Shown piece by piece: positions 1-5,572 of a stretch of DNA of 6,530 nt. The notes under the pieces were generated by a model. That model was not told where the DNA came from. It searched no databases and was given only the letters and a program-made list of their open reading frames with translations. Each line of letters starts with the position of its first letter. The stretch's first letter is position 1. This DNA comes from Defluviitaleaceae bacterium (GTDB lineage: Bacteria > Bacillota > Clostridia > Lachnospirales > WRAX01), in contig WQVB01000074.1 in assembly GCA_009781815.1 (NCBI GenBank), forward strand, positions 1 through 6,530. Direction: 5' to 3'. Made by a program: the position numbers and the translations under genes.

Positions 1-976
1 TTAAACCACCGCCAGCTTGTGCCGCCATGTTTAAGCCCATAAAGCCCATCATAGCTCCAGCCTCGTTGCCTGCCGCTGCTCTCATAGCATCAGCCTGAGC
101 CATGCCAATAGCCGCCCCCATCATGCTAGGGTCTCTCATCACGGCTTTTCTTTGTAGCTCTCTAATCATTTGGTCATCTTCAGGTGGCAGAGACACGGAG
201 TTGATAGCGACGGATACAATCTCCAACCCACGCAGCCTGTTCCACTTTTCCGTCAAGGCTTCATTTAAAGCCTCTGAAAGCTCTTGAGTGTGTGCAGGTA
301 TAGCAGACGGACGCATCCCCATAGCAGATAAGCGACCAAAAGCAGGCTGCAAAGCCGATAAAAACTCGCTTCGCATTTGCTTTTCTAACTGGTCTACGGT
401 ATAATCTTGCTCTACATTGCCTGATACGTTAACGTAAAACAACATAGGGTCAGCCATTCTAAAAGAGTACATCCCGTTACAACGTAGAGATGTGTCAATA
501 TCAAGGCCGATGTTGTTGTCTACAACCCTAAAGGGTACAGGCGTTGCCGTGCCAAATTTGTTGCCCGTAAGCTCTCTAATGTTAAAGAAGTAGATGCGTT
601 GGTCAACACCAGTATCCCCTCCCCTTGCAAAGCGAGCACCGATGGTTTTAAAGGTGTTTACGATGTTTTCGCCAAGGTTGCCGTGAAAGATACTCGACTG
701 GCTGCCCTTGTCCCAAGTATATTCTCCAGGCTCCGCACAAAACTCAATAATCTGCCCCTGTTGCACCATAATCATAGCTTGACCGTCTGCAACGGCTATA
801 CCGCTGCCGTTTGATATAACATTCTCATTGCCTCTATTTGCTGATTTAGCACTAGTTTGCCTTCTCGCTCTTGACACAAGCACATTAACTGGCATAGCGT
901 CCATAAAGAAAAACTCTAGCCATTGGTCTCTAAAGGTGCTTCCTATCGCACCTGCTGCTGCTCTAATTAAACCCAT
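1..976 (-). CDS. SPFH-domain protein, YdjI / 'virion core protein' family (3' end outside window)
   Basis: The frame is open for 325 codons from ATG at 976-974 to the window edge, so the C terminus is missing. The TAA that reads across 3-1 on this strand is out of frame. A strong AGGAGGA site (989-983) lies six bases before the ATG. The protein begins MGLIRAAAGAIGSTFRDQW and continues with QGQIIEFCAEPGEYTWD, RIYFFNIRELTGNKFGT and LDIDTSLRCNGMYSF, then LEKQMRSEFLSALQPAF, the pattern of YdjI-like SPFH proteins. Residues from about 20 to 230 form the SPFH region. The last visible 45 residues are rich in Ala, Gly and Met. Family members usually carry a C-terminal zinc ribbon, which would lie beyond the window. 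B. subtilis YdjI works with YdjG/YdjH and the PspA-like YdjF in membrane stress response; a similar membrane-scaffold role here is inference. No convincing promoter is seen between the ATG and repeat A. Confidence 0.88.
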   Translation of the reverse strand, partial: MGLIRAAAGAIGSTFRDQWLEFFFMDAMPVNVLVSRARRQTSAKSANRGNENVISNGSGIAVADGQAMIMVQQGQIIEFCAEPGEYTWDKGSQSSIFHGNLGENIVNTFKTIGARFARGGDTGVDQRIYFFNIRELTGNKFGTATPVPFRVVDNNIGLDIDTSLRCNGMYSFRMADPMLFYVNVSGNVEQDYTVDQLEKQMRSEFLSALQPAFGRLSAMGMRPSAIPAHTQELSEALNEALTEKWNRLRGLEIVSVAINSVSLPPEDDQMIRELQRKAVMRDPSMMGAAIGMAQADAMRAAAGNEAGAMMGFMGLNMAAQAGGGL

Positions 977-1039
977 TATATATCCTCCTAAATTTTGTTG
1001 TTATTGTGATTTCATTTACTCCTAGCCCAAGCCGACCCT

Positions 1040-1151
1040 CCTACCGTCATCCTGAGCTTGACTCAGGATCTGATTGGAGAAGGGCGCAACCCTAAATTAA
1101 GGTATGTACTATCCCACATAGATCCTGAGTCAAGCTCAGGATGACGGTAGG
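1040..1151. repeat. REPIN-like inverted-repeat element, copy A (tail to 1180)
   Basis: The arms 1040-1071 and 1120-1151 are exact reverse complements over 32 bp, separated by a 48-base centre. Each arm contains its own hairpin: stem ATCCTGAG / CTCAGGAT around the loop CTTGA. The centre starts GATTGGAGAAGGG and ends TATCCCACAT, closely matching copies B and C. A tail TTGCTACAAATTTAATGG follows at 1159-1177. The element fills the gap between the SPFH start and the radical SAM stop. It could act as a bidirectional transcript-end structure, but there is no T-tract on the minus strand after it, so it is not called a terminator. Arms this well matched suggest a young or structurally constrained copy. 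Confidence 0.9.
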
Positions 1152-1189
1152 GGTTATTTTTGCTACAAATTTAATGGCGGGTAGATCCC

Positions 1190-2083
1190 CTACAAAAACG
1201 TCAATTGCGAATCTCCATATCCTTTTTTGTAGTATTGTATAATAGCTTTCATATCATACAAAAGCCCAAGCTTCTCGCACTCTTCCCTAAACACCGCCCA
1301 AAGCTTCATCCGCTTGGGGGAGTTGCAGCTATAAGCCTTACCATATATTTTCAAATATCTCTCTTTCAAGCCCTCCCCTGGAAAGATGCTTTCTAGCTTA
1401 TCAAGATAATGCTCCCTTGAACCATCCCGCAGCGTCATGCCCATGGCAGGGTAGATGGAGAACGCCCCCGCCTCTTTAGCTTTGCGGCATATTTGCCTTA
1501 TATTATCCTCCGTGTCGTTTATAAAGGGCAATATAGGCATCATCAAAATACCGCAAGGTATGCCTGCTTGGGTAAGCTTGGCTATGGCCTCAAACCTATC
1601 GCTTGGGCTTGACACATTGGTCTCTAGCCTTTTGCAAAGGGCGTCATCCGCCGTGGAGATTGAGAATTTTGCAAGCACGGGGGAGTGGGCCTTAATATCG
1701 GCCAAAATGTCAATATCTCTTGTGATAAGGGCGGATTTGGTGCAGGTTGCTACGCCAAAACCAAAAGCATTTATAAGCTCCAAAGCATTGCGGGTGATTT
1801 TAAGTGATGCCTCGTGGTGGTTGTATATATCACACATAGCCCCCACGCCAACAACGCCCTTTTTCGCCTTCCGCCGCAGGTCATCCCTTATAATTTGCAA
1901 GGCGTTTTCTTTCAGCTTTACCTTGTCAAAATCCTCAACCCTAAAGCAATCGCTGCGGCTGTCGCAATATATGCAGCCGTGGTTGCAGCCTCGATAGATA
2001 TTCATGCTATAATTCACCCCAAACCACGCATCAGAGCTGGTTACATTCGCCACTATTTGCTTGGCTGGTGTGGTTTCTATCAT
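1190..2083 (-). CDS. SPL / Rv2578c-type radical SAM protein
   Basis: Encodes 297 residues from ATG 2083-2081. This start is chosen because AGAAGGAGA lies seven bases upstream and MIETTPAKQIV matches the family's usual N terminus. The frame stays open further upstream to a TTG inside repeat II-1, which has no ribosome binding site. The [4Fe-4S]/SAM motif C33-N-H-G-C37-I-Y-C40 lies in NIYRGCNHGCIYCDSRSDCF. Later family blocks are GVGAMCDIYN (79-88), CTKSALITRDID (114-125), a catalytic-barrel strand GILMMPILPFIND (178-190) and TLRD (217-220). The C terminus YKKGYGDSQLTFL matches the usual KKGY..QLSLF ending. Relatives are grouped with spore photoproduct lyase (COG1533), but most are uncharacterised; DNA photoproduct repair should not be assumed. 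The block that is usually SDPYNP reads CDIYNH here. It stands alone, flanked by repeats on both sides. Confidence 0.9.
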   Translation of the reverse strand: MIETTPAKQIVANVTSSDAWFGVNYSMNIYRGCNHGCIYCDSRSDCFRVEDFDKVKLKENALQIIRDDLRRKAKKGVVGVGAMCDIYNHHEASLKITRNALELINAFGFGVATCTKSALITRDIDILADIKAHSPVLAKFSISTADDALCKRLETNVSSPSDRFEAIAKLTQAGIPCGILMMPILPFINDTEDNIRQICRKAKEAGAFSIYPAMGMTLRDGSREHYLDKLESIFPGEGLKERYLKIYGKAYSCNSPKRMKLWAVFREECEKLGLLYDMKAIIQYYKKGYGDSQLTFL

Positions 2084-2169
2084 AAGCTTTTCTCCTTCTA
2101 AATTGCTAATCCCTTTACCACTAGCTCCCGCTCCCCCTGCCGTAATTGCCTTTAGCTGATCGCTTAATC

Positions 2170-2265
2170 TCGTCATTGCAGGCTTGACCCGCAATCTCGC
2201 TATACCAATTACTAAAAAGCAACAATTGCAGACCTAGAGATTGCGAAACAAGTCCGCAATGACGA
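2170..2265. repeat. REPIN-like element, family II copy 1
   Basis: The arms 2171-2198 and 2237-2264 are imperfect reverse complements with termini CGTCATTGC and GCAATGACG. The left arm is itself hairpin-like (ATTGCAGG / CCCGCAAT around CTTGA). The centre, with CCAATTACTAAAAAGC and CAATTGCAGACC, is homologous to the reverse complement of the centre of copy D (2428-2553), so the two copies are in opposite orientation. It lies directly upstream of the radical SAM gene, and its minus strand holds TGGTATAGC (2207-2199), a weak extended -10-like match with no well-spaced -35. Confidence 0.85.
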
Positions 2266-2390
2266 AGAGAGCGCCCACCAACCCCCCCTAAGTCGTCATC
2301 CCGTGCTTGACACGGGATCTAATTGGAGAAGGGCAGACCTAATTGGGGTTGTACGCTATCACACATAGATCCCGTGTCAAGCTCGCAACA

Positions 2391-2582
2391 CGTCATTCTA
2401 ATTTGAGGCTCCAGAGTGCTTCATTCTTCGTCATTGCGGACTTGTTTCGCCTAAAACTGGGCTCAACCTATGGATCCGCAATCTCTAAGCCTGCAATTGC
2501 TGTTTTTTAGCAATTAGTGTAAGTGAGATTGCGGATCAAGTCCGCAATGACGAGCTTAAGCAATCGGTAAATTAGAATGACG
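2391..2582. repeat. Composite repeat with 14-bp terminal inverted repeats, inserted in copy B
   Basis: Its ends, CGTCATTCTAATTT at 2391-2404 and AAATTAGAATGACG at 2569-2582, are exact reverse complements. It encloses element D (2428-2553). The segment 2551-2582 is homologous, in reverse complement, to 4386-4417, so the flank is a recurring module rather than chance sequence. Possible 4-bp direct repeats AAGC (2379-2382 and 2584-2587) flank the inserted stretch, although eight extra bases (TCGCAACA) on the left and one on the right make the exact ends uncertain. Confidence 0.65.
2428..2553. repeat. REPIN-like element D (family II copy 2, opposite orientation)
   Basis: Outer arms 2428-2444 and 2537-2553 are exact 17-bp reverse complements. 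Inner arms 2473-2485 (GATCCGCAATCTC) and 2525-2537 are exact 13-bp reverse complements. A third short inverted pair, AATTGCT 2495-2501 / AGCAATT 2509-2515, sits in the centre. Read on the minus strand it matches copy II-1, apart from about 28 extra bases around 2447-2475. Read on the minus strand, the arm at 2525-2553 gives the hairpin stem ATTGCGGA / TCCGCAAT around CTTGA. Confidence 0.85.
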
Positions 2583-2642
2583 TAAGCACGAGATGACGAC
2601 ACTTGGGTTCGTTTCGCTACAAGTCTAATGATAAGTGGTAAA

Positions 2643-4271
2643 TCAAGACGGAGTATTAGCCATTTGCGTTAAAATCGGCACTATTTGCTTTTTGCGAGAT
2701 ACTACATCGGGCAAAAAGATGCTATTTTCGGCTGGCTTCATTCCAAATGCCATCTCCACCAAATCTTTAGCACCACCCACCGCAAAAAGCTCGCTGCCGT
2801 TTTGGGTTAGATCCGTTACCATAAACGTAATCAAATCACACTCCACCTCAGCCCTAAAGGCCTCCATCTCAGCTAAAATCTCATCTTTGCGAGCAAGCAT
2901 TGACGGCAAATCCATAACCATTATTTGAGACACATATGCTGACGCCTTGCCAAAGGTAAATGGCTTTTGGTCCACCTCCAACATCTCCCTAACGCTCATA
3001 GCATCCATATTAGTACCCGCTTTAAACATCTCACTAGCATAGGCGTCAATATCCACCCCAGCAATACGTGCCAGCTCTCTCCCCACCTCTTCATCTTGCG
3101 GTGTGCAAGTTGGTGAGGAAAATTTAAGAGTGTCTGACAAAATAGCCGAAAGCATAAGCCCAGCAATGCCTTTGGGTATATCCACCCCATTTTCTTTATA
3201 AAGCTTATAGATGATGGTAGAGGTGCAGCCCACAGGCTCTATGCGGCTATAAGGGGCAGCGTTTGTTTGCAAATCCGCAATGCGGTGGTGGTCGATAATC
3301 TCAATAATCTCCGCCTGGTCAAGGCCGTCGGCAGACTGCCCCTTTTCGTTATGGTCAACCAAAATAACCTTTTTACCAGGCACGCCCATCACATGGCGTC
3401 GAGACAAAATACCATAAAGGCTGCCATCTCTATGTAAAATTGGGAAGTTTCTGAAACGGGTGTTTCGCATGGTCTCAAACACAGCGTCTAGGTAGGTGTC
3501 TTCATAAAAGGCTATAATGTCCTTCGGCTTCATAATAGAGCCGATAGAGATAGCTTGCTTAATAAGGTTTGCAACCTTTAAGGCAGATGCCTCTACACAC
3601 ACTAAAGCACATTTAAAATTCTCAAAATTCTTAGGCTTTTTGCCATCAGCTAAGATAATACAGCCAAAATCATATTGATAAGCCAACCTCCAAGCCTCAT
3701 CAGCGTTAGATGTGATGATAATGTCTTTGTCGCTTACCTCCACACCCTCACACACATCACCTATAAAAAGCCTGCCAGATAGCTTTTCATAGCCATAACC
3801 ACCCCCAACCTTGCTTCCAGAAAGGGTAGATATAAAGTTTTCATACAATATTTCATACTTGCTAAGGGATATATCTTCACCATCTTCCATAAAAATCTCG
3901 GTGATGTCTCCTATGCCTATAATGCCTTTTAGCTTGCCGCCCGCATCCACCACAGGCACTAGGCGGCTGGTCTCTTCTTGCTGCATAATATCCCACGCCA
4001 GCTTAATGGGTTGGCTCTCCAAAAGGGTTACGGGCTTGTAAATGTCAAGGTCGCTTATTTGTAGCTTTACATCTTTAAGCTCTTGTGGCACGGCTTGCTC
4101 AAAATGCTCTAAAACATACGCTGTCTCTTGGTTTATCTCGCCAAGCCTATACGCCACAGCTCCACTTAAGCCCATCTCTCGCTTTAAGTGAGCATATGCC
4201 ATGGCAGAGCATATGGTGTCTGTATCGGGCTTTTTGTGCCCAAAAATATATACATTGTCTTTATTGCTCAT
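2643..4271 (-). CDS. ppaC: Manganese-dependent (family II) inorganic pyrophosphatase with CBS-DRTGG-CBS regulatory insert
   Basis: Encodes 542 residues of a cytoplasmic enzyme hydrolysing pyrophosphate to phosphate, pulling biosynthetic reactions forward. Start ATG 4271-4269 is chosen because GAGGAGG lies five bases upstream; an ATG eight codons earlier lacks a site. The DHH half carries GHKKPDTDT (11-19; metal ligands H12, D16, D18), VDHNE (305-309), IDHH (326-329) and ILSDTLKF (377-384; D380). The DHHA2 half (about 420-540) ends with SRKKQ (525-529), the phosphate-binding Arg-Lys. Residues about 70-300 are inserted within the DHH domain: CBS1 (about 73-130), a DRTGG region (about 150-240) and CBS2 (about 244-300). 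In characterised clostridial homologues the insert binds adenine nucleotides (AMP/ADP inhibit) and, with DRTGG, diadenosine polyphosphates (activate); the same control here is inference. All key residues are present. The stop is 12 bases from the tail of repeat B. Confidence 0.96.
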   Translation of the reverse strand: MSNKDNVYIFGHKKPDTDTICSAMAYAHLKREMGLSGAVAYRLGEINQETAYVLEHFEQAVPQELKDVKLQISDLDIYKPVTLLESQPIKLAWDIMQQEETSRLVPVVDAGGKLKGIIGIGDITEIFMEDGEDISLSKYEILYENFISTLSGSKVGGGYGYEKLSGRLFIGDVCEGVEVSDKDIIITSNADEAWRLAYQYDFGCIILADGKKPKNFENFKCALVCVEASALKVANLIKQAISIGSIMKPKDIIAFYEDTYLDAVFETMRNTRFRNFPILHRDGSLYGILSRRHVMGVPGKKVILVDHNEKGQSADGLDQAEIIEIIDHHRIADLQTNAAPYSRIEPVGCTSTIIYKLYKENGVDIPKGIAGLMLSAILSDTLKFSSPTCTPQDEEVGRELARIAGVDIDAYASEMFKAGTNMDAMSVREMLEVDQKPFTFGKASAYVSQIMVMDLPSMLARKDEILAEMEAFRAEVECDLITFMVTDLTQNGSELFAVGGAKDLVEMAFGMKPAENSIFLPDVVSRKKQIVPILTQMANTPS

Positions 4272-4301
4272 TGTATCCTCCTCAAAAAATGACATAAATA
4301 T

Positions 4302-4330
4302 ATTATATCATCATTTTGGTGATTTTCCAA
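4302..4330 (-). promoter_or_regulatory. Sigma-A promoter of ppaC, extended -10
   Basis: On the minus strand, TTGGAA (4330-4325) is followed by a 17-base spacer and TATAAT (4307-4302). TGA directly precedes the -10, giving the extended form TGnTATAAT. Transcription would start near 4295, about 24 bases before the ATG, leaving room only for the ribosome binding site and no riboswitch. Confidence 0.8.
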
Positions 4331-4343
4331 TAGGTTTTTTATG

Positions 4344-4364
4344 AGTTGTATGGACAAGTTGTAT
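4344..4364. promoter_or_regulatory. Direct repeat upstream of the ppaC promoter
   Basis: AGTTGTAT occurs at 4344-4351 and again at 4357-4364, 13 bases apart, about 14 bases upstream of the ppaC -35. The spacing and position suit an upstream regulator site, but no known factor is recognised. It includes the heptamer GACAAGT (4353-4359), also found in the tetR promoter spacer. Confidence 0.3.
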
Positions 4365-4385
4365 AGATAACATCGTTCTATATAA

Positions 4386-4417
4386 CGCCATTCTAATTTG
4401 TCGATTACTTAGGCTTC
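4386..4417. repeat. Degenerate copy of the composite-repeat flank
   Basis: Begins CGCCATTCTAATTT and aligns with the reverse complement of 2551-2582 at 25 of 32 positions by eye, most differences being transitions. The following bases to about 4435 (TTATTGCGAAATCAA) loosely resemble a family II arm. It is probably a decayed half-element between ppaC and tetR. Confidence 0.55.
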
Positions 4418-4448
4418 AATAGAGTTATTGCGAAATCAACCCCTAGAA

Positions 4449-4533
4449 CGTCATCCTGAGCTTGACTCAGGATCCCCTTCCTTCCTGATGCATTCAGAAA
4501 GGAAGGGAATTGCGGATCGAGTCCGCAATGACG
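4449..4533. repeat. Chimeric REPIN-like element E
   Basis: Termini CGTCAT and ATGACG frame two different arms. The left arm is the A/C type (stem ATCCTGAG / CTCAGGAT around CTTGA). The right arm is the family II type (ATTGCGGA / TCCGCAAT around CTCGA when read on the minus strand). The centre is a separate stem: CCTTCCTTCCTGA pairs with the reverse of TTCAGAAAGGAAGG across TGCA with one mismatch. It lies 40 bases upstream of the tetR -35. Confidence 0.85.
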
Positions 4534-4571
4534 AAGAGTATGCGGTTTGTTCATTGCCGTGGAGATAATCC

Positions 4572-4592
4572 ACTTGACAAACAAAGACAAGT
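4572..4592. promoter_or_regulatory. Candidate TetR autoregulatory operator
   Basis: ACTTGAC (4572-4578) and GACAAGT (4586-4592) form an imperfect palindrome (6 of 7 positions) across a 7-base A-rich centre. It covers the -35 box and most of the promoter spacer, a usual place for a TetR-family self-repression site. A second A/T palindrome, ATTATTTAATAAT (4613-4625), lies just after the predicted start of transcription and is an alternative. Confidence 0.4.
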
Positions 4593-4602
4593 CATTTATA
4601 AT
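4574..4602 (+). promoter_or_regulatory. Consensus sigma-A promoter of tetR
   Basis: TTGACA (4574-4579), a 17-base spacer and TATAAT (4597-4602) match the consensus at all 12 hexamer positions. The expected transcription start is near 4609, leaving a leader of about 47 bases. Such a strong promoter on a regulator gene suggests it is normally repressed, probably by its own product. Confidence 0.88.
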
Positions 4603-4655
4603 GAACATATGAATTATTTAATAATATCATTCACAAAATCAAGGGGGGTGCAAAA

Positions 4656-5231
4656 GTGCCTAAGGGTTTTAGCGAGGCTGAAAAAGAAGATATACGAAAC
4701 AGCCTGATAGCCCAATGTAAAAAGAGCTGGTCGGTTTTTGGCTACAAAAAAACCAATATTGCTGACCTGTGTGCAAAGGTTGGCATATCTACTGGCGGGT
4801 TTTATTTGTTTTTTGAGTCTAAAGAGGCCTTGTTTTGTGAAGTTATGGATGATTTTCAAAAAAGCACAAGGCTAATGTTTGAAGAAATGCTATCATCTCC
4901 ACCTACTAAAGATGAGATTTGCCAAGCCTTAAAAAAACTTTATTTAGAATATGCCGAAAACAATATAATCACAAAGCGACACGGGCCAGACTATATAAGT
5001 CTTTTGAACAAGCTGCCAAAAGAGTGGAGAGAAAAACACAGTGCAAATAGTGATGAAAACCTTGCCAGCACCCTTTTTGCCTCTGGCGTAAAGCTAAAAA
5101 TGAGTAAGAAAAAAGCAAAAAGTATCATCAACACGCTTTTGCTAACCGTTGCAAACAAAGATATAATCCATAACCATTATGAGGTGTTTTGCATATTGCT
5201 AGACTGTGTTGTTAATGAGATTTATGAGTAG
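4656..5231 (+). CDS. TetR/AcrR-family transcriptional regulator
   Basis: Encodes 191 residues, typical for the family. Translation probably starts at GTG 4656, preceded by AAGGGGGG at 4641-4648 with about seven bases between. The N-terminal helix-turn-helix covers about residues 33-54 (TNIADLCAKVGISTGGFYLFF) and is followed by SKEALFCEVMDDF, the diagnostic TetR_N pattern of Firmicutes. The C-terminal ligand-binding and dimer half (about 70-191) is helical and matches no subfamily I can name, so the ligand is unknown. No efflux pump or enzyme is directly adjacent: ppaC is divergent, and the next plus-strand gene is 341 bases on, behind two repeats. Self-regulation is likely from the promoter structure. 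Codons are visibly more A/T-rich than in the radical SAM gene. Confidence 0.92.
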   Translation: MPKGFSEAEKEDIRNSLIAQCKKSWSVFGYKKTNIADLCAKVGISTGGFYLFFESKEALFCEVMDDFQKSTRLMFEEMLSSPPTKDEICQALKKLYLEYAENNIITKRHGPDYISLLNKLPKEWREKHSANSDENLASTLFASGVKLKMSKKKAKSIINTLLLTVANKDIIHNHYEVFCILLDCVVNEIYE

Positions 5232-5252
5232 GGAGTGGGCAAATGGTCCATT

Positions 5253-5349
5253 GTCATCCTGAACCCTTGACAAGGCTTGATTTAGGATTCCCTCCCTTCT
5301 CGAGTTATATTAGGAAGGGAAGGAATTGCGAATCAAGCCCGCAATAGAC
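5253..5349. repeat. Chimeric REPIN-like element F (decayed relative of E)
   Basis: Has the same order as E: a GTCATCCTGA left arm, a central stem (ATTCCCTCCCTTCT at 5287-5300 against AGGAAGGGAAGGAAT at 5312-5326) and a family II right arm (TTGCGAATCAAGCCCGCAA). The left arm carries about 13 extra bases that include the perfect palindrome CCTTGACAAGG, and the right terminus has decayed to ATAGAC. It begins 21 bases after the tetR stop. The central stem could aid transcript ending, but no T-tract follows. Confidence 0.75.
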
Positions 5350-5373
5350 CTGTAGTGAATCCATCCCCCTCAT

Positions 5374-5516
5374 GTCATCCTGAGCTTGACTCAGGATCTA
5401 ATTGGAGAAGGGTAGTCCTAATTATGGCATGCAGTATTCCACATAGATCCTGAGTCAAGCTCAGGATGACTATTCAGGAGGGCTTGAGGATGTTTCGCTA
5501 CAAGCCTAATAACAAG
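5374..5516. repeat. REPIN-like element, copy C with tail
   Basis: Arms 5374-5399 and 5445-5470 are exact 26-bp reverse complements, each with the ATCCTGAG / CTCAGGAT stem around CTTGA (or its complement). The 45-base centre (AATTGGAGAAGGG...TATTCCACAT) matches copies A and B. The tail TTTCGCTACAAGCCTAATAA is at 5493-5512. With element F it fills nearly all of the gap between tetR and the nucleotidyltransferase gene. No clear promoter for the latter is seen; the short stretch 5517-5555 shows nothing else. Confidence 0.9.
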
Positions 5517-5572
5517 ATGAGGGCTATTTATCCACCCCCTATGAGTAATAGTCATAAGGGAGATTGATATTA

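Larger units (their letters stand above)
2292..2631. repeat. REPIN-like element, copy B, apparently split by a nested insertion
   Basis: The left arm 2292-2320 carries stem ATCCCGTG / CACGGGAT around CTTGA. The centre AATTGGAGAAGGGCAGACC...TATCACACAT matches copies A and C. The right arm starts correctly at 2367 (AGATCCCGTGTCAAGC) and then breaks off at about 2382. The missing remainder, AAGCACGAGATGACGAC, is found at 2584-2600. Joined across one AAGC, the two pieces rebuild the expected 29-base right arm with one mismatch. The usual tail TTTCGCTACAAGTCTAATGA follows at 2612-2631. The intact element would be about 105 bp. Confidence 0.75.

Noticed and set aside
1040..1151. Rho-independent terminator for the radical SAM gene
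   Set aside because: The inverted repeat is strong, but on the minus strand no T-tract follows. The T-rich run (1154-1161) is on the plus-strand side, where no gene ends.
1455..1997. Plus-strand open frame of 180 codons
   Set aside because: It is the antisense shadow of the radical SAM gene, which has all family motifs in the other strand.
2084..2194. Longer radical SAM protein starting at TTG 2194 (MRVKPAM...)
   Set aside because: The start lies inside repeat II-1 with no ribosome binding site, whereas ATG 2083 has an excellent one and fits the family N terminus.
2603..2631. Promoter-like pattern in repeat tails: TTGGGT-17-TAATGA here, TTGAGG-17-TAATAA at 5484-5512, TTGAGT-17-TAATGA at 6476-6504
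   Set aside because: The 17-base spacing is constant only because the copies are homologous. The -10 hexamers match TATAAT at no more than three positions, and copy A lacks the -35. Not called as promoters.
1040..5470. CRISPR array formed by the repeated GTCATCCTGAG units
   Set aside because: The units are inverted pairs scattered kilobases apart with conserved centres, not direct repeats with regular unique spacers.
5564..5572. TTG start for the nucleotidyltransferase
   Set aside because: It abuts the ribosome binding site AAGGGAG; ATG 5573 has workable spacing.
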